A stretch of DNA of 64,000 nucleotides, from positions 1,559,154-1,623,153 of the forward strand of contig NZ_MQWD01000001.1 in NCBI RefSeq assembly GCF_002283365.1. The letters run 5' to 3'. Numbering within the stretch: position 1 is the stretch's first letter; each line of letters starts with the position of its first letter. The stretch is from Rubrivirga marina. Its GTDB lineage: Bacteria; Bacteroidota; Rhodothermia; Rhodothermales; Rubricoccaceae. This document shows, in pieces, positions 16,539-25,955 of the stretch. Made by a program: the position numbers and the translations under genes. Under the pieces are notes generated by a model. It was not told the origin of the DNA and searched no databases. It saw only the letters and a list, made by a program, of their open reading frames with translations.

Positions 16539-17732
16539 CTACCCGGCCAGCTGGCGGACGGCGAGCGCGGCGAGGAAGCCGGTGCCCGTCCGCAGCGCCT
16601 CCTCGTCGACCGTCATCTTCGGCGTGTGGAGCCCGTGCGTACTCCCCGCGGCCTCGTTGCCGACGCCGAGCACGGAGAAGGCCCCCGGCACCCGCTCCGT
16701 GTAGAAGGCGAAGTCCTCCGAGGCGTACCACATCGGGAGGTCGACCACGCGCTCCTCGCCCACGTAGTCGACGGCCGTCTGGCGGACGAGCGCGGCGGCG
16801 GCCTCGTCGTTCCGCAGGACGGGGTAGCCGACGACGACCCGCACCTCGCACGTGACGCCAAGCGCCTCGGCCGTCTTCTCGGCCGTTCGCCGGATGAGGT
16901 CGTGGGCCTGGAACCGCCAGTCCTCGTCCATCGACCGGAACGTGCCGTCGAGGCGGACCTCATCGGGGATCACGTTCGTCGCGCCCTCGGCCGCCACGCG
17001 TCCGAACGAGAGGAGGGAGGGGACGCCCGGCGGCCGGTTCCGCGAGATCACCGACTGGAGCGCCGTCAGGATGTGGGCCTGCGCGAGGACCGTGTCGGTC
17101 AGGAGGTGCGGTGCCGCAGCGTGTCCGCCGGTCCCGCGGACCGTCAGGTAGATCTCGTCGGCCGACGCCATGAACGTGCCGGGGCGGACGCCGATCGTGC
17201 CGGTTGGAAGGTCCGGAAAGACGTGCTGGCCGAAGATCCGCTCGACCGGACCGTGGGCGCCCATCTCGCCGAGCACGCCCTCCTCGATCATCACTGACGC
17301 GCCGCCGGGCGCCTTCTCCTCGCTCGGCTGGAACACGAGGCGGACCGTCCCGGCGAGGTCGTCCCGGAGCCCGTGCAGGATCTGTGCGGCCCCTAGGAGC
17401 ATGGCCGTGTGGGCGTCGTGGCCGCACGCGTGCATCCGGCCGTCCGTCTCGGAGGCGAAGTCGAGCCCGGTCGCCTCGCGGATCGGGAGCGCGTCGATGT
17501 CGGCCCGGAGCGCGACCACGGGGCCGGGCCGCCCGCCCTCGACGTGCGCGACGACGCCGGTCTTGGCGACGCCCTCGGCCGGGTCGAGGCCGATCTCGCG
17601 GAGCGTGCTCGCGATCAGCGCCGCCGTCTCGTGCTCCTCGAACGCCAGCTCGGGCCGGCGGTGGATGGCGCGGCGGAGGCGGACCACCTCGGGGAACACG
17701 TCGTCGGCGAGCTGGTGGACGCGGTCGAGCAC
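16539..17732 (-). CDS. M20 family amidohydrolase
   Basis: 397-residue zinc hydrolase of the peptidase M20 / IAA-amino-acid hydrolase type, which cleaves N-acyl amino acids or similar amides. Seen: the early helix LRRAIHRRPELAFEEHETA, ALRADIDALPIRE, the metal-site HACGHDAHTAMLLG (Cys and His about 103-109), the catalytic FQPSEEKAPGGASVMIEEG, and GTGGHAAAPHL in the dimerisation domain. No signal peptide, hence cytosolic. The GTG at 17732 is taken as start because the family N-terminus LADDVFPEVVRLRRAIH follows at once. It lies 90 bases downstream of the M28 peptidase gene, with a hairpin between. Confidence 0.92.
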   Translation of the reverse strand: MLDRVHQLADDVFPEVVRLRRAIHRRPELAFEEHETAALIASTLREIGLDPAEGVAKTGVVAHVEGGRPGPVVALRADIDALPIREATGLDFASETDGRMHACGHDAHTAMLLGAAQILHGLRDDLAGTVRLVFQPSEEKAPGGASVMIEEGVLGEMGAHGPVERIFGQHVFPDLPTGTIGVRPGTFMASADEIYLTVRGTGGHAAAPHLLTDTVLAQAHILTALQSVISRNRPPGVPSLLSFGRVAAEGATNVIPDEVRLDGTFRSMDEDWRFQAHDLIRRTAEKTAEALGVTCEVRVVVGYPVLRNDEAAAALVRQTAVDYVGEERVVDLPMWYASEDFAFYTERVPGAFSVLGVGNEAAGSTHGLHTPKMTVDEEALRTGTGFLAALAVRQLAG

Positions 17733-17799
17733 GGACGGGGGGAGTGGGGTGCGGGTTGCTACGATACACGACGGCCCCGCCCGGATGACGCCGAGCGGG

Positions 17800-17818
17800 A
17801 CCGCCTCGATCAGGCGGT
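17800..17818. terminator. Small hairpin between M28 and M20 genes
   Basis: A perfect seven-bp stem (ACCGCCT/AGGCGGT) with a five-base loop, five bases after the M28 stop codon on the minus strand. It could end or attenuate transcription before the M20 gene. Confidence 0.45.
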
Positions 17819-17822
17819 GGGC

Positions 17823-19394
17823 CTAGTTGAAGCCGACACCGGAGACCGCCGGCCGCTCGTCGCGGTTGGCGACCTCCCAGGCCGTCCCGAAGATGAGCCG
17901 CCCGATCTGGGCCATCCGGTCGTAGTCGATCTTCTCCGGCTCGTCGCCGACGCCGTGGTAGTCCTCGTGCGTGCCCGTGAAGTAGAAGATGAACGGCACG
18001 TCGTACTTGCCGAAGTTCCAGTGGTCACTCCGGCGGAAGAACTGGTTCGGGTCGTCGGGCGAGTTGAACCGGTCCGAGAGGAAGAGGCCCGTGCCCGTCG
18101 CGTCGTTGACGGCCGCGTTCCAGTCCGAGAGGTCCTGGCTGATGAGGTCGCCGCCGATGATGTAGACGTAGTCCGTCGTATCGAATCCGCGCTCGGGGTC
18201 GTACCGGCCGATCATGTCGATGTTGAGGTTCGTCACCGTGTTCTCGATGGGCACGAGCGGCTCGCGGTCGGCGTAGTACTCGGACCCGAGGAGGCCCTTC
18301 TCCTCGCCCGAGACGTGGAGGAAGAGGATCGACCGGCGTGGCCCGACGCCGTCCTCCTTGGCCTTCTGGAACGCCTCGGCGATCTCGAGGACCGTGACCG
18401 TCCCCGAGCCGTCGTCGTCGGCGCCGTTGTAGATGGTGTCCTCGCCTTCGCCGTCGTCGCCGACGTGGTCGAGGTGGGCGGAGACGACGACGAACTCGTC
18501 CTTGAGGTCGGGGTCGGACCCCTCGACGTACGCCACGACGTTTTCGCTCATGACGGTCACGGTCTCGTACTCGGCATCGACGGCCAGCGTCAGGCCGGTG
18601 TCGCCGGTCGGATAGGCATCTCCCTCGGCCTCGACGCCGGCGGCGGCCATGAGCACGTCCAGCGTCGCGCGGCTCGTGAGGAGGATCGTCGGGAGGCCGC
18701 CGGTCTCCTCGGCGCCCTCGACGGCAGGGAGGGCCAGCCCGCCCGCCTCGAACGCGCCGGCCGCGGGCCTTTGGAGCGCATCGGCAGTCGGGGCCGAGGC
18801 GAGGAGGACGGCCTTGACGCCGGCCGCGCTCAGCGCGCCGAGGGCCGCGCGCGTCGCGCCCTGGTTGGCGCCCGGCGTCAGCACAGCATAGGCGCCGTCG
18901 AGGCCGAGGCCGTCGAGCGCGGTGCCGTCGCCGGCGTAGACGACCGGGCCGGGCACGGCGTCCTCGACCTGGCCGTACGCCGGGACGAGCAGGAGGTCGT
19001 CGAGTGCGTCGGGGGCGAGGACGCTCGTGAGGACCGTCTCGCCGCCGCGCATCACCGTCGCCGTGAGGCGCTGGAGCGACGACTGTTCGAGGGCGAACGG
19101 CTGGAGGTAGGCGTCGAGGGCGTAGGGGCCGGACGGCTCGCCGGTCCCCTTCGGAGCGATGCCCATCGTGGCGTACTCGCCAGCGAGGTAGCGGGCGGCG
19201 AACCGCTGGCCCGGCTGGCCGGTCTCCCGGCCGGCGAGGTAGTCGTCGGCATAGACGTAGAGGTGGCCGGCTAACTCGGTGGGCGTGATGGTGGCCTGGT
19301 AGCGCCCGACGAGGTCGGGGGCGTCGATCGCAGGTGCCGTCTGGGCAACGGCCGACCCGCACATCAGTACGGCTAAGAGTGGAAGTTTCTTCAT
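17823..19394 (-). CDS. Secreted M28 family zinc aminopeptidase
   Basis: 523 residues. A signal peptide is clear (MKKLPLLAVLMCGSAVAQ), so the enzyme is exported. After an N-terminal region and a PA-type insert (about 115-280), the M28 catalytic domain holds the five co-catalytic zinc ligands: His 307 in SAHLDHVG, Asp in NGADDDGSGT (about 326-328), the Glu pair in SGEEKGLLGSEYY (364-365), Asp in LNIDMIGR (about 393), and His in HEDYHGVGD. All appear intact. Likely releases N-terminal amino acids from peptides in the periplasm or outside. The ATG at 19394 is set by the signal peptide. Confidence 0.93.
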   Translation of the reverse strand: MKKLPLLAVLMCGSAVAQTAPAIDAPDLVGRYQATITPTELAGHLYVYADDYLAGRETGQPGQRFAARYLAGEYATMGIAPKGTGEPSGPYALDAYLQPFALEQSSLQRLTATVMRGGETVLTSVLAPDALDDLLLVPAYGQVEDAVPGPVVYAGDGTALDGLGLDGAYAVLTPGANQGATRAALGALSAAGVKAVLLASAPTADALQRPAAGAFEAGGLALPAVEGAEETGGLPTILLTSRATLDVLMAAAGVEAEGDAYPTGDTGLTLAVDAEYETVTVMSENVVAYVEGSDPDLKDEFVVVSAHLDHVGDDGEGEDTIYNGADDDGSGTVTVLEIAEAFQKAKEDGVGPRRSILFLHVSGEEKGLLGSEYYADREPLVPIENTVTNLNIDMIGRYDPERGFDTTDYVYIIGGDLISQDLSDWNAAVNDATGTGLFLSDRFNSPDDPNQFFRRSDHWNFGKYDVPFIFYFTGTHEDYHGVGDEPEKIDYDRMAQIGRLIFGTAWEVANRDERPAVSGVGFN

Positions 19395-19700
19395 AAGGGG
19401 CGGCGTCCCGACGTTGTGGATGGTGAGATGGAGGCCAGACAACGGATCGTGGGGGGGCGTGGTGTCAAGTCGCGGAGAAGTCGTGGATGGCGAACGCGAA
19501 TGGCGTTCACAGGGTGCGCAAGGAGTGCGCAGGGGCGCTTTGCCCTCCGTCGATTCCAGACGATTTGGAGGGGTTGGGGGCCTGAGGCGATTGGCACGAT
19601 ATGCGCAGGGTGGCGGGACGTCCGATCCGCTCGGCTCGCGCGCCCCCCAGGGTGGCGGATCCAAGCGGATCGTCCCTAGTTTAGCGGCTGAGTATGACCC

Positions 19701-19715
19701 GACTCGTCCCGAGTC
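19701..19715. promoter_or_regulatory. GACTCG dyad, possible operator
   Basis: GACTCG, three bases, CGAGTC: a perfect six-bp dyad about 70 bases before the surface-protein start and just after the proposed -7 element. GACTC recurs twice more in the direct repeat that follows, which favours a protein-binding site over chance. Confidence 0.4.
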
Positions 19716-19731
19716 AGGCCGCCGCTCCCCC

Positions 19732-19757
19732 AGGTGCGACTCACTAGGTGCGACTCA
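19732..19757. repeat. Direct repeat AGGTGCGACTCA, two copies
   Basis: AGGTGCGACTCA occurs at 19732-19743 and 19746-19757, a 14-base period, ending 29 bases before the start codon. It may be a binding site or a small tandem duplication in the leader. Confidence 0.55.
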
Positions 19758-19786
19758 ACAACCTCCCCCCACCTCCTCCTCACTCC

Positions 19787-22700
19787 ATGATGAGTACCTC
19801 TACTCTCGGAACCGGCCTCCGTCGGCTCCTTAATCCCGCGGCCGCGCTGGCCCTTCTGCTCTTGGTAGCGGGGGGGGCGTCTGCGCAGTCGACGATCTTC
19901 GTCGACGCGAACGGCGGCGACGACGGCAACACCGGCCAGCAGCCGACGATTGGCGCCGGCGTCAACGGCCCCGTCGAAACGATCCAGCGCGCGCTTCAGC
20001 TCGCGGGCCAGGACGGCGCCGGCAACACGATCTCGATCGAGGCCGGTCAGTACGACGCCGACCTGACGATCCAGAACACGTCGTCGACGGCGACGAACTA
20101 CAACAACCTCACCTTCCTGGCGCGTCCTGACCAGCAGGGCAACACCGAGGTCGACCTCGACGTCGACGGCGGTGAGTTCCTGACGGCCGTGACGGGCTTC
20201 ACGTTCGCTTCCCAGGGCGGCGGCACGTTCTCGTTCGTCGGCGGTGGGGATCTGGACTTCCAGAGCGGCTCGGTCGCCTTCGGCTCGGGCATCGTCTCGA
20301 TCGACGACATCGACGTCGTCGAGCAGACGAACGCCGCAGTCACGGGCTCGGTCGGGTACGGCGCGGTCCCGAACATCATCCGATTCAACGGCGACAACTC
20401 GGTGGCGCAGAGCACGCTGCTCCCGCCGTCGCTCGACATCGCCAGCGGCACGCTCGTCATTGACGTCGCGCTCGGCTCGGTCGCCTCGACGATCAACGAC
20501 AACACGCGGACGCTCACGCTCAACGGCGGCCTCACCCTCGCCGACGACGGCGGTGGGATCACGCTCCGGCTCCGTGACGGCAACGTCGTGGCCGGCACGA
20601 TCACGGTCGTGGACGGCAGCGGCGCCGACCTCACCGGCAACGTCCAGATCGAGGGCGAGGGCCAGGTTGGCGACCTCGTCGTCAGCGGCGGCCGGCTCGT
20701 CTTCGACCTCCCCGAGGCCGACGTCTCCGACTCTGAGACCGACAACTTCGCGGCCTCGGTCACGATCAACTCCGGCGAGTTCGTTCTCCCGAACGAGGAC
20801 CCGGACGCCGACGACCTCGACCGCTTCCGCGTCACGGGCGACTTCGTCCAGAACGGCGGCTCCGTCGCCGCGGGCAACCCGAACGACACGATCCTCGTGG
20901 TCGAGGGCGACTTCCGCCGTGCCACGAACGTGGCCGGCAACTTCTCCCCGCTCAACCTCTACCTCGAGGGGACGGCTGACGTCGAGTTCGCGCCGGGCAC
21001 GAACCTGATCATCAACTCGCTCCACATCAACGCGACGGGGAACACGGCCACGCAGGTCAAGATGGTGACGTTCCTCCAGGACATCACCGTCAACTCGGCG
21101 GCCACCGGGACGAACGGCGTCAACAACGTCATCCCGTTCATCGTCACGGCTGACGCCGAGGTCGACCTCAACGGCAACCTCGTCAACGTCAACCAGGGCG
21201 GTGAGTCCATCGTCGACGGCACCGTGTCGGACTCCGACAACAGCGGCGCCGTCCGGTTCACCAACGGCGGTGTCGCCAGCGGCACGGGCGTCTACAGCTC
21301 GATCCTCGTCTCCGGCCCGTCCATCACGGCCGAGGGCGAGTTCGACTTCTCGGGCGCGCTGATCCTCCTCCAGGGTGGCATCAACGTCGCTGCGGACTCG
21401 GACGTCTCGCCGGTCGGCCCCAGCGCCGGCGTCATCGTCAACATCGCCGCGGCGAACCCGCCCCAGATCATGGGCGCGGGCACGTTCAACGACGACGAGC
21501 GCGAGTACGACCTGACCTACCAGGACTCGAACTCGGCGAACGGCTTCCAGATGTTCATGGCCGACGTCGAGTTCGACACGGACTTCATCCGGAACCTCAC
21601 GGTCAACGTCACCAACGCGACGGTCTCGCTGCCCGACGGCGTGGTCGGCGACGGCTCGATCTCGGGCGACGTCCTCGTCACCAACGGGGAGACCACGTCG
21701 ATCGCGGGTACGCAGTTCGCGACGCTCGCGCTCAACAGCCAGACCATCACGGTGCTGGGCTCGACGACGGTCGAGGACAACGCGATCATCGACCTCCTCG
21801 GTGACGCGATCTACCGGATCTCGACTGCCGACAACGTGCTCGATGGCCGGATCGCCTCGTCGGACATGGGTGGCCTCGGCCGCCTCGTGCTCCTCGACGG
21901 CTCGGTCATCTCCGGCACGCAGACCTCGACGACCGGCACCTCCGGCGCCACGTCGGAGTCGGCGATCGACGCCCGCATCCTCCTCAACGAGGGGGCCACG
22001 GCCGAGCTCTCGATGCTCCGCGTCATCAACGGCGACATCGAGGAAGGCGACTTCTCGAGCGCGGCCCAGGGTGGCACGCTCACCCTCGGCCTCGTCGGCG
22101 ACAACGACGACGACGACGACGACCTGTTCAACCAGGAGCTCAACGGCAACGTCAACGGTGACGTCGAGCTCATGAACAGCACGCTCGTGCTCTCGACCCC
22201 GGTCGAGCTCACGGCGGACGACGAGGACATCGCGATCGGCACGCTCGACACCCAGGGGAACGTGTTCTTCCTGGAGGGCCCCGATCAGCTCGACCTCTAC
22301 AGCGACGTGCTCGGCACGGGCGCCGTGTGGCCGTCCTCGGACTTCCTCGTGATCAACGCGGACAACGCCTCCTCCAACGGCGCTCCGAACCAGATCACGA
22401 TCCCGGTCTTCCACCCGGGTGACGAGAACAGCGACGTGACCCAGGTCGACGCCAACGTCCTCGTGACGACGACGCTCCGCCTCACCGGCGTCCTCGACGC
22501 CGAGGGCACCGACGTCGGCGGCAGCAGCCCGGTCGACTATGCCGTGACGCTCCAGGGCCAGGACGGCAACGTGCCGAACCTGATCCTCGACGACGGCTAC
22601 GACATCACGTCCGACGAGGACGGGACGATCGGCAACGCCGACGACGAGCCCGAGAACGGCGTCGACGACGAGATCATCATCGACGGCCCGCTGAACCTCA

Positions 22701-24250
22701 CCACCAACGAGGTCGGCACGGTCAACGTCTACACGGACCTCGTCGTGCTCGCCACGGAGAACGTCCAGACGTTCACGGTTACGAACAACGCCCGCCTCAA
22801 CGCGGTCGACGACCCGTACACCGTGATGACCTTCGTCGTCAACGGCTCGCTCGACCTCAACACGAACGAGCTCGCCGTGATGGGCGACGTGACCATCAAC
22901 GAGGACGACGCGGTCTTCAACAGCGCCGGCGGTGGCAACCGCATCGTTGGCGAGTCGACGATCAACCCGAGCTACTCCTCGCTCTCGTTCGTCGGTGAGA
23001 TGGACGCCACCCTCACGGTGACGCCGAACTCCGACTCGGGCGTGGCCACGTTCGGCGACGGCGTCGACCTCCGGATCGCGAAGGCGACCTCGACGACGAC
23101 GGTGACCCTCGCGGGCTCCCCGCTCGTCTTCGACGACGACTTCAGCTCCGGCGGCGTGTTCGACGCGACCCGCGGTGGCGGCGCGTTCGACGACGAGACC
23201 CTCGTCCTCGAGATGGGCGTCTTCGTCGTCGGCGACCCGTCGGCTCCGAACGACCTCTACGTCCGGCTCGACCACACGAACCGCCTCACGGGCAGCGCCA
23301 CCTCGGACGCTGGCCAGGGCTTCGTGTTCGTGCCGCGCACGACGCAGTTCCCGATGGCCGTCGTCGAGGGGAACGTCCGCAAGCGGATCTTCTCCGACCC
23401 GAGCCTCTTCGCCGGTGACGTGACCCCGGGCCGCGTCGTCTACCCGGTCGGCGTCGCCGACGAGGACGACGAGGGCTACGCGGAGTTCGTGCTCGACTTC
23501 GAGAGCATCGCACAGGACCAGTCCTTCGGCCTCCGCAACGTGACCGTCTCCTTCGTGGACGAGTTCGCCGGTGGCACGCTGGGCCTCCCGATCGCCGGCT
23601 CCACGGCGGTCGACGAGCCGGCCAACTTCTACTGGCTCGTCCGGTCCAACCCGAGCCTCGGCTCGGGGACGTTCTTCAACGTCGAGGCCCGGTACGACGG
23701 CTACACGCTGGCGACGGCGACCAACGACGGTGGTGCTGCCACCATCGACGAGCTCACGCTCATCCGCCGCCAGTTCGGCGACGAGACCACGAACCCGTGG
23801 ACGCTCGTCTCGGAGACCTACGACAACTTCCTCCTGCTCGACGGGCCGGAGGACAGCGACCCGGTCGTGATCGCTCAGGGCGCCGAGGCCTTCCTCGGTC
23901 CCCAGGGCACGCTCTTCACCTTCGGCCTCACGGGCGGTAACCGCCCGGTCGCCAACGAGGGTGAGGTGCCGTCCGAGTTCGCGCTCAACGGCAACCAGCC
24001 GAACCCGTTCAGCGCCCGCACGGCCATCAGCTTCGACCTCCCCGAGGCGGCTGACGTCACCCTCGAGGTGTACGACGTGATGGGCCGCCGCGTGGTCAGC
24101 ATCAACCAGGGTGCGATGACCGCCGGCGCCGACCAGCGTGTCGAGCTCGACGGTTCGGGCCTCGCCTCGGGCGTCTACGTCTTCCGCCTCAACGCGGTCG
24201 GCGCGTCCGAGACGTGGAGCCGTAGCGGCCAGATCACGCTCGCTCGCTAA
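19787..24250 (+). CDS. Giant T9SS-exported surface protein
   Basis: 1,487 residues. Starts with a twin ATG (19787, 19790) and a long signal peptide (PAAALALLLLVAGGASAQ). The body is Asp/Asn/Gly/Thr-rich with many short beta strands and no long helix, as in repetitive beta-helix adhesins; the first mature segment (FVDANGGDDGNTG) is the DUF1565/right-handed beta-helix type. A run of six Asp sits near residue 780 and similar acidic loops recur, suggesting Ca2+ binding. The last ~85 residues form a type A T9SS sorting domain: FALNGNQPNPFSARTAISFD, LEVYDVMGRRV, LASGVYVFRL. So it crosses the outer membrane through the Por system and is probably surface-attached. No catalytic motif is seen; adhesion or S-layer-like structure is inference. 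Followed by a strong terminator. Confidence 0.85.
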   Translation: MMSTSTLGTGLRRLLNPAAALALLLLVAGGASAQSTIFVDANGGDDGNTGQQPTIGAGVNGPVETIQRALQLAGQDGAGNTISIEAGQYDADLTIQNTSSTATNYNNLTFLARPDQQGNTEVDLDVDGGEFLTAVTGFTFASQGGGTFSFVGGGDLDFQSGSVAFGSGIVSIDDIDVVEQTNAAVTGSVGYGAVPNIIRFNGDNSVAQSTLLPPSLDIASGTLVIDVALGSVASTINDNTRTLTLNGGLTLADDGGGITLRLRDGNVVAGTITVVDGSGADLTGNVQIEGEGQVGDLVVSGGRLVFDLPEADVSDSETDNFAASVTINSGEFVLPNEDPDADDLDRFRVTGDFVQNGGSVAAGNPNDTILVVEGDFRRATNVAGNFSPLNLYLEGTADVEFAPGTNLIINSLHINATGNTATQVKMVTFLQDITVNSAATGTNGVNNVIPFIVTADAEVDLNGNLVNVNQGGESIVDGTVSDSDNSGAVRFTNGGVASGTGVYSSILVSGPSITAEGEFDFSGALILLQGGINVAADSDVSPVGPSAGVIVNIAAANPPQIMGAGTFNDDEREYDLTYQDSNSANGFQMFMADVEFDTDFIRNLTVNVTNATVSLPDGVVGDGSISGDVLVTNGETTSIAGTQFATLALNSQTITVLGSTTVEDNAIIDLLGDAIYRISTADNVLDGRIASSDMGGLGRLVLLDGSVISGTQTSTTGTSGATSESAIDARILLNEGATAELSMLRVINGDIEEGDFSSAAQGGTLTLGLVGDNDDDDDDLFNQELNGNVNGDVELMNSTLVLSTPVELTADDEDIAIGTLDTQGNVFFLEGPDQLDLYSDVLGTGAVWPSSDFLVINADNASSNGAPNQITIPVFHPGDENSDVTQVDANVLVTTTLRLTGVLDAEGTDVGGSSPVDYAVTLQGQDGNVPNLILDDGYDITSDEDGTIGNADDEPENGVDDEIIIDGPLNLTTNEVGTVNVYTDLVVLATENVQTFTVTNNARLNAVDDPYTVMTFVVNGSLDLNTNELAVMGDVTINEDDAVFNSAGGGNRIVGESTINPSYSSLSFVGEMDATLTVTPNSDSGVATFGDGVDLRIAKATSTTTVTLAGSPLVFDDDFSSGGVFDATRGGGAFDDETLVLEMGVFVVGDPSAPNDLYVRLDHTNRLTGSATSDAGQGFVFVPRTTQFPMAVVEGNVRKRIFSDPSLFAGDVTPGRVVYPVGVADEDDEGYAEFVLDFESIAQDQSFGLRNVTVSFVDEFAGGTLGLPIAGSTAVDEPANFYWLVRSNPSLGSGTFFNVEARYDGYTLATATNDGGAATIDELTLIRRQFGDETTNPWTLVSETYDNFLLLDGPEDSDPVVIAQGAEAFLGPQGTLFTFGLTGGNRPVANEGEVPSEFALNGNQPNPFSARTAISFDLPEAADVTLEVYDVMGRRVVSINQGAMTAGADQRVELDGSGLASGVYVFRLNAVGASETWSRSGQITLAR

Positions 24251-24278
24251 GGGCTCGCCCTTATCGACAGCTAGGTCC

Positions 24279-24314
24279 CGTGGGGCCCCGGTGCGAACGC
24301 GCCGGGGCCCCACG
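24279..24314 (+). terminator. Strong hairpin terminator after surface protein
   Basis: A perfect 13-bp stem (CGTGGGGCCCCGG and complement) with a ten-base loop, 28 bases after the stop, followed by actgttatag. It is the strongest non-CCTCGG hairpin in the window, consistent with a highly expressed gene. Confidence 0.75.
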
Positions 24315-24372
24315 ACTGTTATAGAGACGGGCCGACCAGTTAGGCCGAACGCCGGCCGGGCGCAGGGCGCCG

Positions 24373-24416
24373 CCGAGGCGGACGCAGAGGGGGACGACCG
24401 GGCGCCACCGCCTCGG
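24373..24416 (-). terminator. Palindromic terminator, inverted CCTCGG family
   Basis: CCGAGGCGG and CCGCCTCGG arms separated by 26 bases, just beyond the DUF58 gene's stop on the minus strand. Confidence 0.45.
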
Positions 24417-24433
24417 TCGATTGCTCGGAGGAG

Positions 24434-25354
24434 CTAGTAGAGCCGGCGCCGCTTGTCGAGGTACGCCCGGAGCGCGTCGGCGTACGGGCGGGCCGTGTCG
24501 AGCACCTCGTAGTCGACGCCGGCCTCGCGGCAGGCGCGGCGGACCGATTCGACGAACGCCTCGGCGGCCTCGCGGTAGCCCTCGCGGACCTGCGCCGGCT
24601 GGAGCGTCCGCTCCTCGCCGGTCTCGAGGTCGCGCACGCGGACGGGCCGGTCCTCGAAGTCGAACCGCCGCTCGGTCGCGGCGTCGAGCACGTGGAACAC
24701 GACCACCTCGTGGCCGCGGTGCCGCAGGTGGCGCAGGGCACGGACCGTCTGGTCGGCGTCGGACGACGTCTCGAACAGGTCGCTGATGACGACGACGAGG
24801 GACCGCCGCGGAATCCGTTCGGCGATCGACTGGAGCGCCGCCGCGGCGTGCGTCTCTGTGTCGCCGTCGTGCCCGTGGGCGATCCGCGACAGCTGGGCGA
24901 GGAGCGTCCGGACGTGGGACCGCTTCGACTGCGGCCGCACGACGGTGTGGACGTCGCGGTCGAAGGCGATGAGGCCGGTGGCGTCGCGCTGGCGCGCCAT
25001 GAGCACGTGGAGCGCGCCGGCGAGCGTCGCGCCGTATTCGAGCTTGGTGATGCCGGCGTGCCCGGCGTACCGCATCGAGGCGGAGGTGTCGAGCGCGACG
25101 TAGTGCCGGAGGTTCGTTTCCTCCTCGTAGCGCTTGACGACGAGCCGGTCGCTCCGCCCGTACACCTTCCAATCGACGTGCCGGAGCGGGTCGCCGGGGT
25201 TGTAGGCGCGGTGTTCGGCGAACTCGACGGAGAAGCCGTGATACGGGCTCTTGTGGAGGCCCGTGATGAAGCCCTCGACGACGCTCCGCGCGCGGAGCTC
25301 GAACGAGTCGATCTGCGCGAGCTCGGAGGGGGAGAGGAGGGAGGCGTCGGCCAT
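24434..25354 (-). CDS. DUF58 domain protein
   Basis: 306 residues. The DUF58 hallmark is clear: EFAEHRAYNPGDPLRHVDWK followed by a VWA-like fold with a MIDAS start VALDTSASM (about residue 110) and VVVISDLFETSSDA. No membrane helices are present, so this is the short cytosolic type. DUF58 proteins usually accompany MoxR AAA+ ATPases and VWA proteins in chaperone-like assembly systems, but no MoxR gene lies in this window. The ATG at 25354 is chosen because upstream in-frame sequence overlaps the divergent gene's promoter. Confidence 0.88.
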   Translation of the reverse strand: MADASLLSPSELAQIDSFELRARSVVEGFITGLHKSPYHGFSVEFAEHRAYNPGDPLRHVDWKVYGRSDRLVVKRYEEETNLRHYVALDTSASMRYAGHAGITKLEYGATLAGALHVLMARQRDATGLIAFDRDVHTVVRPQSKRSHVRTLLAQLSRIAHGHDGDTETHAAAALQSIAERIPRRSLVVVISDLFETSSDADQTVRALRHLRHRGHEVVVFHVLDAATERRFDFEDRPVRVRDLETGEERTLQPAQVREGYREAAEAFVESVRRACREAGVDYEVLDTARPYADALRAYLDKRRRLY

Positions 25355-25430
25355 CAGGGCAGGGTAACGACGCCGCAGCGTCGGCGGTGTGCCCACTAAT
25401 CTGCGTGGCTCGCCCGCCGATATCTCCGGC

Positions 25431-25949
25431 ATGGCCGCGCTCAGCCTGCCTCGGAAGGAGCACGTGACGCCGTACCTACTCGGGGTCGGGCTGCTGCCGC
25501 TGTGCGCGCTGTTCGCGTTCGGCGAGCACACCGATGACCCGAGCCCTCTGTGGGTGCTGTTTCACGCCTGGGACCTGATCGTCCACGAGGCGGGCCACGT
25601 CGTCTTGCGCTGGTTCGGGACGACGGTCCACGCGGCCGGCGGATCGATGCTCCAGTTGATGCTGCCGGCGCTGTTCGTCTACCAGGGCGTGTACTGGAGC
25701 CACCGCGTCGGGACGCAACTGGCCCTGCTCCTGCTCGGGCAGAACTTCGTCGACGTGTCGATCTACGCGGCCGACGCGCAGGCGCGGGCGCTCCCGCTCC
25801 TCGGCGGCGACCGGGTGTTCCACGACTGGCACGTGATCCTATCGAACCTCGGACTGCTGGAGGCGGCGCCCCTGATCGCGGGCGGGCTGTACGCGCTCGC
25901 GTTCGTGACGTGGGGCGTGATGCTGCTCGTCCCGCGCTGGATCCTCTAG
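25431..25949 (+). CDS. Integral membrane protein with HEAGH motif
   Basis: 172 residues with about four membrane helices. A zinc-protease-like HEAGH occurs in [16 protein letters not shown] (His 52, Glu 53, His 56), at the edge of a helix, as in M50 site-2 proteases and related membrane metalloproteins. A possible third ligand region is [15 protein letters not shown]. No PDZ or NPxPxLDG motif is seen, and the protein is shorter than true M50 enzymes, so it could be a protease, another metal-binding membrane protein, or a non-catalytic relative. The ATG at 25431 comes straight after a TATCTCCGG promoter-like element, suggesting a very short leader. Followed by a palindromic terminator. Confidence 0.65.
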   Translation: MAALSLPRKEHVTPYLLGVGLLPLCALFAFGEHTDDPSPLWVLFHAWDLIVHEAGHVVLRWFGTTVHAAGGSMLQLMLPALFVYQGVYWSHRVGTQLALLLLGQNFVDVSIYAADAQARALPLLGGDRVFHDWHVILSNLGLLEAAPLIAGGLYALAFVTWGVMLLVPRWIL

Positions 25950-25955
25950 CCCGCT

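Larger units (their letters stand above)
19395..19786. promoter_or_regulatory. Intergenic regulatory region of the T9SS surface protein
   Basis: About 390 bases between the divergent M28 and surface-protein genes. No convincing gene fits. Near the right end TAGTTTAG (19677-19684) resembles a -7 element for the rightward gene, followed by a GACTC-based dyad and a direct repeat (separate entries). Base composition in 19490-19620 is less GC-rich than in genes. Confidence 0.4.

Noticed and set aside
20000-24000. CRISPR or tandem-repeat array in the repetitive surface gene
   Set aside because: The repetition is at the level of amino acid composition and short codon runs (GACGAC); there are no evenly spaced identical DNA repeats.
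19676-24313. A minus-strand open frame of about 1,545 residues opposite the T9SS surface protein
   Set aside because: It is Glu/Arg/Asp/Val-rich shadow sequence made by the codon bias of the real gene; it lacks a signal or any domain, while the plus-strand protein has a signal peptide and a T9SS domain.
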